Assembly: GCF_009380135.2 (NCBI RefSeq)
Contig: NZ_WHUT02000016.1
Span: forward strand, 1 to 64,000
DNA length: 64,000 nt
Direction of reading: 5' to 3'
Origin: Fertoeibacter niger
GTDB lineage: Bacteria > Pseudomonadota > Alphaproteobacteria > Rhodobacterales > Rhodobacteraceae
The translations under genes were made by a program, and so were the position numbers. Shown here piece after piece: positions 36,601 to 45,089 of this stretch. The notes under the pieces were generated by a model, which worked only from the letters and a program-made list of their open reading frames with translations, searched no databases and was not told where the DNA came from. Numbering within the stretch: position 1 is the first letter of the stretch; every line of letters begins with the position of its first letter.

Positions 36601-37950
36601 ATCATAGGTGTCGGTGCCGCCGCCATCCCAGATCGTCAGGAAGATCCGGTTGCCGCCGGGTGTGATGGCGGTCGTGCCGTTGATCACCGTGTTGCCGTTC
36701 AGCGGGTTCCAGGTGTAGGTCGTGTTGCCGGAATTGGCGGTGAAATCCGCGCCATACATGTATTGCAGCGCCGCGATGTCATACATCATGTAGGTCTGGG
36801 CGTAACCGAACTGTTCGTTCGTATAGCCGCTCAGCGGCGAGCCGACATACGAGCGGTAGGTCATCACCGAGAATTCCATCGAATCGAGATTCGCGGGCAT
36901 CGCGCCGAAGACGTTGGTTTCCTGGCCATGCTTCAGGCCCAGGGCATGGCCCAGCTCGTGCAGCACGGTGTGCCAGTCGTAATTGCCCATGACGGGCGAG
37001 CGGCCCGAGCCGCCGTAGAAGGAATCACCGCCGAACACGCCGTTGTTGGGGTAATAGGCATAGGCGGTGCTGGGGTTCGAGGTGTTGGCCAGCCGCAGCG
37101 TGCCCGCGCCCGAACCGGAGCCCGCATAGTCGATGCCCAGCCCGGTGAAGCCTTCGACCGAAAATCCGCCCGCACTGGGCGACTGGGTATAGGTGAAATC
37201 ATTCAGCGCAAAATGCGCCGCAAGCAGTTGCTGGGCATTGATCTGCTGGAAGTTGGAAAAGGCTTCCGGGTGGCTGGGCTGGTAATCGGCCACGCTGTCG
37301 GGGTCGGAATAGGTGATCGCCGCGTTCGCCCAGCGGATGCCGGCCAGCAGGCCGTCGATGCCCTGATTGCCCGATGCAACCACGGCGACCGTGGTCGCGC
37401 CCGAACCGTTTTCAACCGGGCCGGTGGTGGGGCCCGCGCCGGCGGCTGCGACCGGATCCAGCGCCGGGTCCACTGTAGACCCGCCGCAGAACGGGCAGGT
37501 GCAGCGGATGGGCTGGTCAAAGGTGGTGCTGACCGAAGTGTCTTCGCCGGCAAAGGGATTGTCGGATTGCGTGCTGAACGCGGCGAAGGACGGCACGGCC
37601 ATCAGCCGCACGCCCTCGCCAAGGCGATCCTCCGGCCGGTCGGTCACAAGCGCCGTCCAGCTGGCAAGGGTGAAACCCTGTGCGACCTGCTCATCCCGGT
37701 CGGAGGCCAGGGTCCAGCTGTAGGCGGGGGCCGATGTTGCGGCCATCTCCGGCAACATTCCCGGCGGGGCGTTTTCGGGCACGAGCTCCGCTTCGACGGT
37801 ATCCTCGGGCGGCAGGCTGCCGTCTGCCTGGGCGTCGGCGGCGACTGCGGTGGTTTCGGGCGCGGTTTCGGGGGCTGCACCGTCTGTTCCGAACAGGGCC
37901 TCAAGCAAAGAAAGACGCCGTTCACGAGAATCAACGAGATCGTGTGCCAT
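33607..37950 (-). CDS. Serralysin-type M10 metalloprotease with RTX repeats
   Basis: Secreted zinc protease of 1447 residues. The start at 37950 (MAHDLVDSRERRLSLLEALFG) excludes a short upstream extension. Residues ~60-150 are Pro/Ala/Glu-rich; a CTCPFCGG cluster (Cys150, 152, 155) precedes the catalytic domain. HELGHALGLKHG (from His331) is the HExxHxxGxxH zinc site and SVMTYRSY is the Met-turn. From about residue 500 to 1350 there are many GGxGxDxLxGG repeats, several in near-identical ~95-residue blocks (33900-35030). The end NSFADFDFV with acidic and hydrophobic residues fits a type I secretion signal. The needed T1SS is not in the window. Confidence 0.92.
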   Translation of the reverse strand: MAHDLVDSRERRLSLLEALFGTDGAAPETAPETTAVAADAQADGSLPPEDTVEAELVPENAPPGMLPEMAATSAPAYSWTLASDRDEQVAQGFTLASWTALVTDRPEDRLGEGVRLMAVPSFAAFSTQSDNPFAGEDTSVSTTFDQPIRCTCPFCGGSTVDPALDPVAAAGAGPTTGPVENGSGATTVAVVASGNQGIDGLLAGIRWANAAITYSDPDSVADYQPSHPEAFSNFQQINAQQLLAAHFALNDFTYTQSPSAGGFSVEGFTGLGIDYAGSGSGAGTLRLANTSNPSTAYAYYPNNGVFGGDSFYGGSGRSPVMGNYDWHTVLHELGHALGLKHGQETNVFGAMPANLDSMEFSVMTYRSYVGSPLSGYTNEQFGYAQTYMMYDIAALQYMYGADFTANSGNTTYTWNPLNGNTVINGTTAITPGGNRIFLTIWDGGGTDTYDLSAYSTNLTVDLNPGGHSTFSTTQLADLNQFSAGFEARGNVFNALLFQGNLASLIENAIGGSGNDLMTGNQANNVLTGNNGNDTLNGLTGADTLYGGAGNDLFIDTDAINFDAMYGGSGVDTADFSGNLFSNDRIIYDLAAGLVSVVNPAGNTQIINGVENLITSNAAETLIGDDAANTFTANGGNDFLVGGGGQDTLFGGDGNDTIEGGFTTDDVYGGVGDDLLRVLQGQFYDNVYGGSGTDTLDHSASDYSGTVFDFEAGTITGTGINDASAALSSIEIYFDGTGSNTIVSDGNGNTYYGGGGDDTMVATSGGETMYGGTGIDLLDLSVGDFVYTFDMATGLATQYPGELFLGFENVVLGGANDTVTGDSGANRIDGGAGDDVLFGGRGTDTMLGGAGNDTISVLSGDGLDDADGGSGVDTLDYSDVGSAVISFNMISGTFDFNANLRTVTNFENYIDTDGAGTITGTTGANVIDARGGADSVNGGAGNDTIYGGAGDDTIRGSIGADDLYGGSGIDTLSYSTASAAVAVSLADGTGTAGEALGDTFSSFENVFGGSFNDSLTGDSGANELRGGAGDDSLLGEGGNDTILGQDGNDTIRGGAGADSLVGGSGIDSLLYNSSLLAVNVNLTLNTAVGGDADGDIISGFENVFGGGANDTLTGSAGANEIRGGAGNDSLSGEGGNDTLTGGDGNDTIRGGTGADELIGSGGIDTLTYNTSVAGVAVNIGLNTASGGDAAGDIISGFENVFGGGGNDTLTGSAGANEIRGGLGNDSLSGENGNDTILGQDGNDTIRGGAGADSLVGGNGTDTLTYNTSVAGVNVNIGTNVASGGDANGDIISGFENVFGGGGNDTLTGSGAANEIRGGAGNDNLLGENGNDTLFGQDGNDILRGGAGADSLVGGGGNDTLIGDTGNDTLTGNSGADVFLFNLAWEDDRITDFELGIDTVRIQGGFDSSDITFSTVAGNALATLITGDSILFIGRTVAQLNSFADFDFV
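33840..35030 (-). repeat. Four ~285-bp RTX block repeats inside the protease gene
   Basis: The C-terminal part of the protease repeats a block of about 95 codons. Each block contains a nested YNTSVAGV(A/N)VNIG strand, GDIISGFENVFGGG(G/A)NDTL and three to four RTX nonapeptides. Blocks start roughly at 35030, 34745, 34455 and 34165 going leftwards. The period of ~285 bp and the high nucleotide similarity indicate recent unequal duplication. Confidence 0.75.
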
Positions 37951-37982
37951 TTTGATTTCTTTCCATAAAATAAGTCTGCCAG

Positions 37983-38010
37983 AGTCTACGGGGTGACTCT
38001 TTGTGTGCAA
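37983..38010 (-). promoter_or_regulatory. Possible promoter of the metalloprotease gene
   Basis: On the minus strand TTGCAC (38005-38010) and TAGACT (37983-37988) are separated by 16 bp, 33 bp before the start codon, in a locally A/T-richer stretch. Confidence 0.4.
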
Positions 38011-38216
38011 GATTAGCAAAAATTGAAACTTTCGGCAAGAAAAGTGCCGAGAGCCTCTGGAATCTTCCACGGTCTGCCCTATGCAATCAAGGGTTGTTTT
38101 TCCTCATGCGCCTGCGGGCGGCCATTTTCTGCCGGATCGGGGGCAGGGCGGCTGCGGGTGGTAGCTTTCCGGGCGGCCATGCCGCAGATTGCAGCCGGAA
38201 TCAGGGGGCATGGGCC

Positions 38217-38720
38217 ATGCCGGAAGCGGCGAAGCGGCGACGGGCGGGGGCGGTGCGGGAATCGGCCGGGCTGCTGGCGCTGTGCCTGCTGCTGCCGGGC
38301 TGCCTGCCCGAGACGCATTCCACAGCACAGGAGCGCAGGGATATGGCGGCAGGCATGACCGACGAGGGGCGCGCAGTGCGCAGCGACGAGCTGCCGGCCC
38401 CGCGTCTGACCGGGGCCGCGTCAGAGCGGCTGATCTATGACCAGGCCCGGGGCCAGAACAGCAACGCGGCGCTGATCATGTTCCTTGCGCGCAACCCCGC
38501 CAGCCCGCATGCCCCCGATGCCCGCCTGCACCTGACCCTGCGCACCACGCCCGACGCGCCGGGCATCGCGCAGGCGGTGGCCGGGGCCGATGCCGATGTG
38601 GTCAGCGCCTTTGACGCGGCGCGGCTGGCGGCTGGCAGCGGGCCCCTGCGCGCCTTTCTTGACCGGCACGCGGGCCACCCGCTGGCCGCCGAGGCGGCGC
38701 GCCTGCTGGCCGCCCGCTGA
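38217..38720 (+). CDS. Predicted lipoprotein, function unknown
   Basis: 167 residues from ATG 38217. The N-terminus has basic residues (AAKRRRAG), a hydrophobic stretch (SAGLLALCLLLPGC) and a lipobox-like LPGC, so it is likely lipid-anchored at the envelope. The rest is Ala-rich and helical, with a TPR-like NAALIMFLARNPASPHAPDARLHL segment. Longer in-frame starts to 38001 overlap the promoter region of the protease gene and are not favoured. It is convergent with the pyruvyl transferase gene. No family recognised. Confidence 0.65.
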   Translation: MPEAAKRRRAGAVRESAGLLALCLLLPGCLPETHSTAQERRDMAAGMTDEGRAVRSDELPAPRLTGAASERLIYDQARGQNSNAALIMFLARNPASPHAPDARLHLTLRTTPDAPGIAQAVAGADADVVSAFDAARLAAGSGPLRAFLDRHAGHPLAAEAARLLAAR

Positions 38721-38735
38721 TCCGGTGCCTGCCGC

Positions 38736-39857
38736 TCAGATCGCGCCGAGCCGGTGCGGCACGGCATTGGCATCCAGGAACTGGATGAAGTTGCGGAAAT
38801 AGGCCACCTGGCGCGTGTTGAAGGCGGCGAAATCCGCGCGCGCCAGCAGGGCCTCCATGTCCATCCGGCCTGCGGCCAGCAGATCCGTGCTGCGCACCGC
38901 CGGAATCCCCGCGAATTGCGCCATCTCCTCGGTGCGGGTGTCATGGGTGATCAGCATCGAGGGCGTGCCCGCCAGCAGGCCCGCAATCACCCCGTGCAGC
39001 CGGGTGCCGATGACGAAATCCTGGTTGGCGCAATAGGCCAGCCATTCGGGAATATTGGTGAAGACGCGGATGTGGCGGGCCAGATAGGCCTGCGTCTGCG
39101 CCTCGTCGGCAGGGCTGAAGACATGGCGCAGGAAATCATGCTCCACCGTGTGGGCATCGGTCAGTTCGCCGCGATGGGCCTGCATCAGCGGCAGTTCGGT
39201 CTGGGCGACGTAATCGTAACCCTCCTCCAGCGCCTGTTTCAGGATGAAGCGCGTCAGGCGCATGCGCGCGTCGTCGCCCTTGGGGTTCACCTGATCGGGC
39301 AGGGTGCCGCTGACCGAGATGCGGCCGATCTGCCCCGGTGCCGTCTGCCGGGTGACGGCGGCGCTGTGCGTCATGTGCCACAACAGCGAGGGGCAGCCGG
39401 TCACGGTCACATTGGTGATGCCGTGATGCTCCAGCACCTCGGCGCTGAAGGTGCCGCGCACCGACAGCGACACGCAGCGTTCCGACACGGCCTTGAGAAA
39501 ACGCAGCATCCCCGGATGCAGGTCGGGGATCTTGCCGTCATGCGACTGCGCGCCCAGGCCCAGGATGACCGTCGGCACATTGGCCTTTTCGATCCGCGCG
39601 GCAAGGCCGGTGAAATCATTGCGCGGTTGCAGCCAGTTGGCGGCCAGAATGACGATCCCGTCGCATTCGCGTTTCACCACCTCCAGATCCACCGATTGCC
39701 GGTCGGTCTTCGTGGTGGTGCGGATGAAGCGCCGCGCGGAGGAGCAGAACATGAAATTGCCGAGGTTGCGCCCCGAGAGCTTCAGCAGCCCTTCGGAATC
39801 TTTCTCCTCGGGGTCGAAAATATACGGGAAAAGGCCGGAGATGTAGGGGTTCTTCAT
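38736..39857 (-). CDS. Polysaccharide pyruvyl transferase family protein
   Basis: 373 residues from ATG 39857 (MKNPYISGLFPYIFD). The fold matches polysaccharide pyruvyl transferases (PF04230, CsaB/ExoV group): LAANWLQPRNDFTGLAARIE, then VILGLGAQSHDG, SLSVRGTFSAEVLEHHGI, VTVTGCPSLLWH and the donor-site QDFVIGTRLHGVIAGLLAGTP. It would transfer pyruvate from PEP to a sugar, adding negative charge to the polymer. It lies 65 bp downstream of the giant glycosyltransferase in the same operon. Confidence 0.88.
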   Translation of the reverse strand: MKNPYISGLFPYIFDPEEKDSEGLLKLSGRNLGNFMFCSSARRFIRTTTKTDRQSVDLEVVKRECDGIVILAANWLQPRNDFTGLAARIEKANVPTVILGLGAQSHDGKIPDLHPGMLRFLKAVSERCVSLSVRGTFSAEVLEHHGITNVTVTGCPSLLWHMTHSAAVTRQTAPGQIGRISVSGTLPDQVNPKGDDARMRLTRFILKQALEEGYDYVAQTELPLMQAHRGELTDAHTVEHDFLRHVFSPADEAQTQAYLARHIRVFTNIPEWLAYCANQDFVIGTRLHGVIAGLLAGTPSMLITHDTRTEEMAQFAGIPAVRSTDLLAAGRMDMEALLARADFAAFNTRQVAYFRNFIQFLDANAVPHRLGAI

Positions 39858-39922
39858 GTCTGTTGTTCCGTCCTGCTGAGGCGGGGGGCTGCGCGCAGCG
39901 ATACCGTGTCGCGGCCCCGTCT

Positions 39923-42900
39923 TCAATCCTGGGGGTTTGGGGTGGGGACATCGGGGGCCGTCGTGGCCCCGTTGCGGATGTAGCGGCCGATGCCGGACCG
40001 CGCGAAGCGGATCACCGCGCTGGTGTAGCGCAGCTGGCGGTCATGGGTGAAGCCTGCGGCGGCCAGCAGCGGCTCCAGCCGGGCGCGGGGTGTGGCATCC
40101 TGCACATAAAGCACACCCCCCGGCCGCAACAGCCGCGCCACCTCTGCGGCCACATCCGCCTGTGTGTCCGGGGCGGCGAAGGCGCCGCAGAGCGCGGCCA
40201 GATGCAGCCTGCCCGTTGCGTTGGGCAGCGCCTTGCCGCCCCGGCAGGCGTCCAGAAACGCGGCCCTGTCCAGAACGGGGCCCTGAAACTGGCCGGTCCA
40301 GAAATCGCGCAGCGCGGCGGGCAGGCCCACGCCCAGAGCCGGCAGCCGCCGGTAAAGCTGCGTCGATTCCGCCAGCGCGCGGAACAGCGCCCGCGCCTGC
40401 GGATCCGATCCGCAGCCGGGGCATTCGGCCAGCGCATCGCCGCCCCGGAAGGCCGGGCCCTGCGTGCCGCAGATGTTGCAGTGCCGCACCTCGCGCCGCG
40501 CGATCCGGTCCAGCCAGGGCAGATCGGCCAGCTGCGGCGGATGCAGGGCGGCATGGGTCTCGTCCACCCGGTTCTTCAGCTCGGGGCGGGTCTTGTTGAA
40601 CAGCGCCATCAGGCCCGGCACCTCGCCCAGGGCCCAGCCATGGCTTTCGGCGTGATAGGAAAACTCCACATCCGTATAGTCATGCGGCACGGCGTCGGAA
40701 AAGCCGCCGATGGCATCGACCATCGCGCGGCGGATCACGAAGAACCCGCCCTGCACATGGCGGAAGGGCCGGTCGGGGTTGCCGGTGGCAAAGCCGGGGT
40801 TGCGGAATTTGGCGAACAGCCGCACCCCGGCGGGGTAGTCGCGCCCGGTCATGTAGCTGGGCGAATAGCACAGCGTGCCCGCCTGGCCCACCTGCGGGTT
40901 GGCATCCATATGCGCGACGAAGGGCTTTTCCCAGCCATGCGCGGTGGTCATGCCCTCCTTGCCGCAGACATAGATCATGTAATCAGACGTGCCCTGGGCC
41001 ATGCACAGGTTGGTGCCCGGCCCGACAAAGGCATTCGCGCGGTTCAGGATCAGCGTCATGTTGCCGTGATCGCCGTAGACCGACAGCAGATGCGCCAGTG
41101 CGGGCGCATCTGACCCGTTGTCGCAGACGATCAGATGGAAGGGCAGGGCGGTGTTGGCATAAAGGCGGCGGATCACCTCGCGCGTCTGGTTCAGGTTGTT
41201 CCAGGACACGATCATCAGGTCGATGGTCTCGCCCGTCCAGAAGCGCAGCAGCGTGTCGACCAGCCGCTCGCCATGGTGGTTGCGCCTCAGCTGCGCCTCG
41301 GCATCCGCGATCATCGCCTGCACGGCCTCGGCCTCCAGCGCATAGAAGGCGCGGATGGCGGCGGCGATGCTGTCGGGCGTGGCCTCGCACAACAGGCCCG
41401 TCAGCCCGTCCTGCACCAGATCGGGGATGCCCGCGACCGGCGTTGTCAGCACCGGCAGGCCCGCCGCCATGCTTTCCATCAGCGTGGTGGGAATGCCGTC
41501 CATGTCGCCGTCGGCGGCGCGCAGCGAGGGGCAGGCGAACAGGTCATGGCTGCGGAACACCGCCAGCAGATCCTCGCGGGTGGCCACCGGGCCGTGCAGC
41601 ACCACATTGCCGATCGCCTCGTCGGCGATGAGGCGGCGGTAGCTGTCTTCCAGCGGACCATAGCCGTGGATGTCGATGCCGATCCCGTCGGGTTCCAGCA
41701 GCTTGCCCGCGCGGATCAGCAGATCCAGCCCCTTCTTTTCGGCAAAGCGCGACACGGCGCAGATGCGGCGCGCGGCGCGTGCGGGGCGGTCGGCGATCTT
41801 GCCGCCTGCGAACAGGTCGGGGTCGATGGCGTTGGAGTTGATGGTGATCCTGTCCGCAGGCACGCCGCGGTCGATCAGATACTGGCGGTGGAACTGCGAC
41901 AGGGTGAAGATCTGCCGGCACCAGGGCGAGCGGGCGAATTCGTCGATCCGGTTCCGGCTGGCACTGGCATAGCGGAAGATGTCCTGCGCATGGGCGATGC
42001 AGGTAAAGGGGATGCGGGCCTGTTCGGCCGCGGGCCAGACCATGTCGGTGACGGTGGGATAGACGAAATGCGCATGCACCACGTCGCGCCCGGTTTCCTG
42101 CAGGCGCTGCGCCAGATGGCCGGGGTCTTTCACCTGTTCCCATTCGATGGGAAAATCGGGGGTGAAACCGGGGTAGGGCGAGGCCTTGCAGAACACCCGC
42201 ACGTCGATGCCCTGCGCGCGCAGCAGGCGCAGCTCGTTCAGCACGAAGGTTTCCGAGGGCACCGGGAAATGCCAGCAGAAATAGGCCAGCTTCAGGTCGC
42301 TGCGCGCGATGCGCGCTGGCAGGTCGCGGGCGCGCAGGGTCATCGGCTGCGGCGCGGGGCGGGGGCTGTCCTCCAGCAGGCCGGCATAGGCGGCGCCCAT
42401 CGCCTGCGCATAGGCGGCAGCCCCGAAGGCGGCGGCGGCATGGTCGCGCGCCTTCAGCCCCATCACCAAGAGCGCCTTGCGGTCGGCGGCCAGCGCGCAG
42501 ATCCGCTCGGCCACGGCGGCGGTATCGCCAAAGGGCACGACATGGCCGGTCTGGCCGTCGCGCAGCAGTTCGGGCGGGGCGCCGTGGTCATAGACGATCA
42601 CCGGGCGGGCGGCGGCCATCGCCTCCAGCACGGTGCGCCCGAAGGATTCCTGGAACTGCGACAGGCTCAGCACCAGATCAACCTCGGCCATCGCCTCGGC
42701 CGGCGTGTTGCGGTAGCCTGCCACGCGCAGCGATGCGGGCAGGGTGCCGCTGCGCACGGCCTCCTCCACGGCCTCGGTATGCTGGTGGCGCGGGCCGATC
42801 AGCACGAATTCCGCCTCCGCGCCGCGCCCCGATCCCCGGGCCGCCACGGCGGCGGCCACGGCGGTAAAATCCGCCAGCCCCTTCTTGGGCACGTTCGACC

Positions 42901-43864
42901 CGATCATCCCCACCCGCAGCGGCCCGCCCAGGCGCGGGCCGGGCAGCGCGGTCAGCGTGGCCAGATCGGCGGTGTTGTAGACGACATGCGGCCGCCGCCC
43001 CGGCATGGCAAAGCAATCGGCGGTGGCCTGCGAATTGGCGATCACGCGGTCGCAGCGGCTCCACACGGCGGTGACGATGCTGGCCGCATCAAGGCCGATC
43101 ATCTGCTGCAACTCGGCATCGTGGCGGATCAGCTCGCGCGCATGCACGATGGCGGGCAGGCCCAGGCGGCGCGCCGCGATCAGCGGCTCGCGCAGCATGA
43201 TGGTGTTGGCATGCAGGATGTCGATACGCTCATCCGCCAGGATGCGCGCGAAGGCCGCGACCAGCGCCTCGTCCACCGGCACCTCGGCGCGCCACCAGCC
43301 ATAGGCCAGCTCCAGCACCGCCACGCAGCGCGTCTGCAGCAGCGCCACATAGGCGGCGTTGCGGTTCACCGGCACGGTCACGATCACATTGCAGCCGATG
43401 GCCCTCAGCCCGTCGATCATGTCGAACAGGCTGCGCTCGCTGCCATAAAGCGTGTCGCCCACCACATGCGCGCACAGCAGCACCGTGCGCTGCCCCGCCA
43501 CGCGCGGCACCTGGCCCTGCAGGCGGGTGACGCGGGGCTGGCGCAGCACATCGTCGCGCAGCGCCGGTTCCCACAGCCGGACCGGCTGGGCCACCCGGCC
43601 CTCCTTGCGCCCGTAGCGGATGTAATGCAGCACCGGGCCCATCGCCGACCGGGCCACGTCGTGATAGCGCGCCAGATAGGCGGCGGCATCAAAGCCGGGG
43701 CCGGGGCTGCGGCCCAGCCGCTGGCCCAGCCACAGGAAATGATCCACGGGGTCCATGCCCGCGAAAGCCACGTCGGGATAGGTTTCGGCATACCAGTCCG
43801 CATCGAACAGGCCCGAGGCCTCCAGTTCGGCGCGCGCCGCCGCCATGCGCCGGATGTCAGCCAT
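39923..43864 (-). CDS. Giant multi-domain glycosyltransferase with zinc ribbon/methyltransferase-like end
   Basis: About 1313 residues. Residues ~15-90 hold two FDxxWYL-type domains (LFDADWYAETYPDVAFAGMD; FDAAAYLARYHDVARSAMGP). Next come a GT4 domain (VLLCAHVVGDTLYGSERSLF ... FGRTVLEAMAAARPVIVYD), a second GT4 (LAYFCWHFPVPSETFVLNEL ... PTTLMESMAAGLPVLTTPV) and a GT2 (IDLMIVSWNNLNQTREVI, then VCDNGSD). The end has a four-Cys zinc ribbon (CNICG from about Cys1129, then CPGCG) and a degenerate methyltransferase-like tail (EVARLLRPGGVLYVQDATP). The ATG at 43864 overlaps the upstream gene's stop by 8 bp. It probably builds the repeat unit. Confidence 0.85.
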   Translation of the reverse strand: MADIRRMAAARAELEASGLFDADWYAETYPDVAFAGMDPVDHFLWLGQRLGRSPGPGFDAAAYLARYHDVARSAMGPVLHYIRYGRKEGRVAQPVRLWEPALRDDVLRQPRVTRLQGQVPRVAGQRTVLLCAHVVGDTLYGSERSLFDMIDGLRAIGCNVIVTVPVNRNAAYVALLQTRCVAVLELAYGWWRAEVPVDEALVAAFARILADERIDILHANTIMLREPLIAARRLGLPAIVHARELIRHDAELQQMIGLDAASIVTAVWSRCDRVIANSQATADCFAMPGRRPHVVYNTADLATLTALPGPRLGGPLRVGMIGSNVPKKGLADFTAVAAAVAARGSGRGAEAEFVLIGPRHQHTEAVEEAVRSGTLPASLRVAGYRNTPAEAMAEVDLVLSLSQFQESFGRTVLEAMAAARPVIVYDHGAPPELLRDGQTGHVVPFGDTAAVAERICALAADRKALLVMGLKARDHAAAAFGAAAYAQAMGAAYAGLLEDSPRPAPQPMTLRARDLPARIARSDLKLAYFCWHFPVPSETFVLNELRLLRAQGIDVRVFCKASPYPGFTPDFPIEWEQVKDPGHLAQRLQETGRDVVHAHFVYPTVTDMVWPAAEQARIPFTCIAHAQDIFRYASASRNRIDEFARSPWCRQIFTLSQFHRQYLIDRGVPADRITINSNAIDPDLFAGGKIADRPARAARRICAVSRFAEKKGLDLLIRAGKLLEPDGIGIDIHGYGPLEDSYRRLIADEAIGNVVLHGPVATREDLLAVFRSHDLFACPSLRAADGDMDGIPTTLMESMAAGLPVLTTPVAGIPDLVQDGLTGLLCEATPDSIAAAIRAFYALEAEAVQAMIADAEAQLRRNHHGERLVDTLLRFWTGETIDLMIVSWNNLNQTREVIRRLYANTALPFHLIVCDNGSDAPALAHLLSVYGDHGNMTLILNRANAFVGPGTNLCMAQGTSDYMIYVCGKEGMTTAHGWEKPFVAHMDANPQVGQAGTLCYSPSYMTGRDYPAGVRLFAKFRNPGFATGNPDRPFRHVQGGFFVIRRAMVDAIGGFSDAVPHDYTDVEFSYHAESHGWALGEVPGLMALFNKTRPELKNRVDETHAALHPPQLADLPWLDRIARREVRHCNICGTQGPAFRGGDALAECPGCGSDPQARALFRALAESTQLYRRLPALGVGLPAALRDFWTGQFQGPVLDRAAFLDACRGGKALPNATGRLHLAALCGAFAAPDTQADVAAEVARLLRPGGVLYVQDATPRARLEPLLAAAGFTHDRQLRYTSAVIRFARSGIGRYIRNGATTAPDVPTPNPQD

Positions 43865-44474
43865 GGGCCGGCCCCGCCCTGTCTGCGGCAGCCTGCGCGG
43901 CCGCGCGCGGCAGGCGGCCTTCGGCCAGCCCATGCAGCAGGAAATGCTGCGCAGGCTCGGCCCCGCCTGCCTTCACATCGCCATTGGTGGCCAGATACCA
44001 GTCCGGATCGAAGATCCCCGCGGCCACCATGCGGCGGCCCAGCTGCGCCAGATCCGCCGCGGGCCGTGCCGTGCCGTCGGGCCCCGTCACCAGCAGCGCC
44101 ACCAGCGCGCGCAACCAGCCGGTCGCATCCTGCGCCGCCTGTTCGGCCCGCTGCGCGCGGTCTTCGGCCGCCGCCAGCAGCCGGGTCTGGGCGGCGAATT
44201 CGGCACCCAGGGCCTCCAGCTGCTGGCGCTGCCGCGCGGCGGCGGATGCCAGCAGATCGGTGTCGGCCAGTGCCTTGACGTGATCGGTGCGTTCCACCTG
44301 CGCCTCGGCCAGCAGCCGGGTCAAAGTGATGATCTCGTGCTGCATTGCCGCAAGGCGGGCGCTGGCGGTGGCCAGGTCATGCACCGTCAGCATCAGATCG
44401 ACACGGCAGGCGTAAAGCTCGTCCGGCAGGCGGGCGGCGGAGACGTCCGAAAGATCATATGGGGTGTCTGGCAC
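43857..44474 (-). CDS. Coiled-coil protein with C-terminal FDxxWYL adaptor
   Basis: About 205 residues from a GTG at 44474 (VPDTPYDLSDVSAARLPDEL). ATG 44552 is the alternative start; the frame stays open to 44744 but looks non-coding there. The middle (TASARLAAMQHEIITLTRLL to AEDRAQRAEQAAQDATGWL) is a coiled coil. The end carries IFDPDWYLATNGDVKAGGAE and LLHGLAEGRLPR, the same domain that starts the product of the next gene. It repeats, in small, the arrangement of the 27926-31192 protein. No catalytic domain is seen, so a scaffold role is proposed. Confidence 0.72.
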   Translation of the reverse strand: MPDTPYDLSDVSAARLPDELYACRVDLMLTVHDLATASARLAAMQHEIITLTRLLAEAQVERTDHVKALADTDLLASAAARQRQQLEALGAEFAAQTRLLAAAEDRAQRAEQAAQDATGWLRALVALLVTGPDGTARPAADLAQLGRRMVAAGIFDPDWYLATNGDVKAGGAEPAQHFLLHGLAEGRLPRAAAQAAADRAGPAHG

Positions 44475-45089
44475 GGTTCTTGCTCTGAAAATACGGGCGT
44501 TGCTGTGAAACGGTCCTGCCGGGCCGGTGGGTCTGCTGCGCGGATGCGGCATCACCGGGCTGGCGCTGTGTGGTGGCAAGGGCCTTTCGGGAAACATGCC
44601 GCTGCGGCTGTGGCAGCGATACTGACAGCCGCGCGCCAGCACAACCCTCAACCGGCCCCCGCATGCCGGATGCCGGATGCCGCACCTCCTGCGCCGCTCA
44701 TGCCCGGCCAGGACGCTGGCGCAGGGATCCGCCAGCTGCGGCACGAAAGCGGGCTGGCAATGGTCGCGGTCCTTCGGATCGCGGGCGGCGTCTTGCAGCT
44801 GTCCGGGTCCAGGATCAGCGGAGCCAGCGCCTCGGGGATCCGGGCGCGGCCCTGCCTATGGCCAAGCCTTGCAGCATGTCCTTGCAGGTAGGGGCATGCC
44901 AGGCCCGCGACTGGTCCACGAAACCCGCCGTGCCGCGTCTGGCCAAAAGCCGGACCGGATCCATCAGGCGGCCGCTGCCCAAGGCGAGAACATCCTGCAT
45001 CCTGCCGGTTTCATTCCTGGTCAGCCGTGCTCCGGGGTGGGTGCAATCTGGCGGCGGCGGGAACTGATGGCAATGTCACCCCCCGCCGG
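44475..45089. other. 615-bp stretch without a supported gene
   Basis: Open frames exist on both strands (for example minus 44815-45000, MQDVLALGSGRLMDPVRLLA) but none has a ribosome site, a recognisable domain or the length of its neighbours. The minus-strand frame at 44815-45000 reads like a protein fragment that continues in another frame, so a decayed gene is possible. A short GCCGGATGCC duplication lies near 44662-44680. Confidence 0.4.

Noticed and set aside
41135-44278. Plus-strand open frame of over 1000 codons opposite the giant glycosyltransferase
   Set aside because: Same antisense pattern; the true minus-strand frame has complete GT4 and GT2 motifs.
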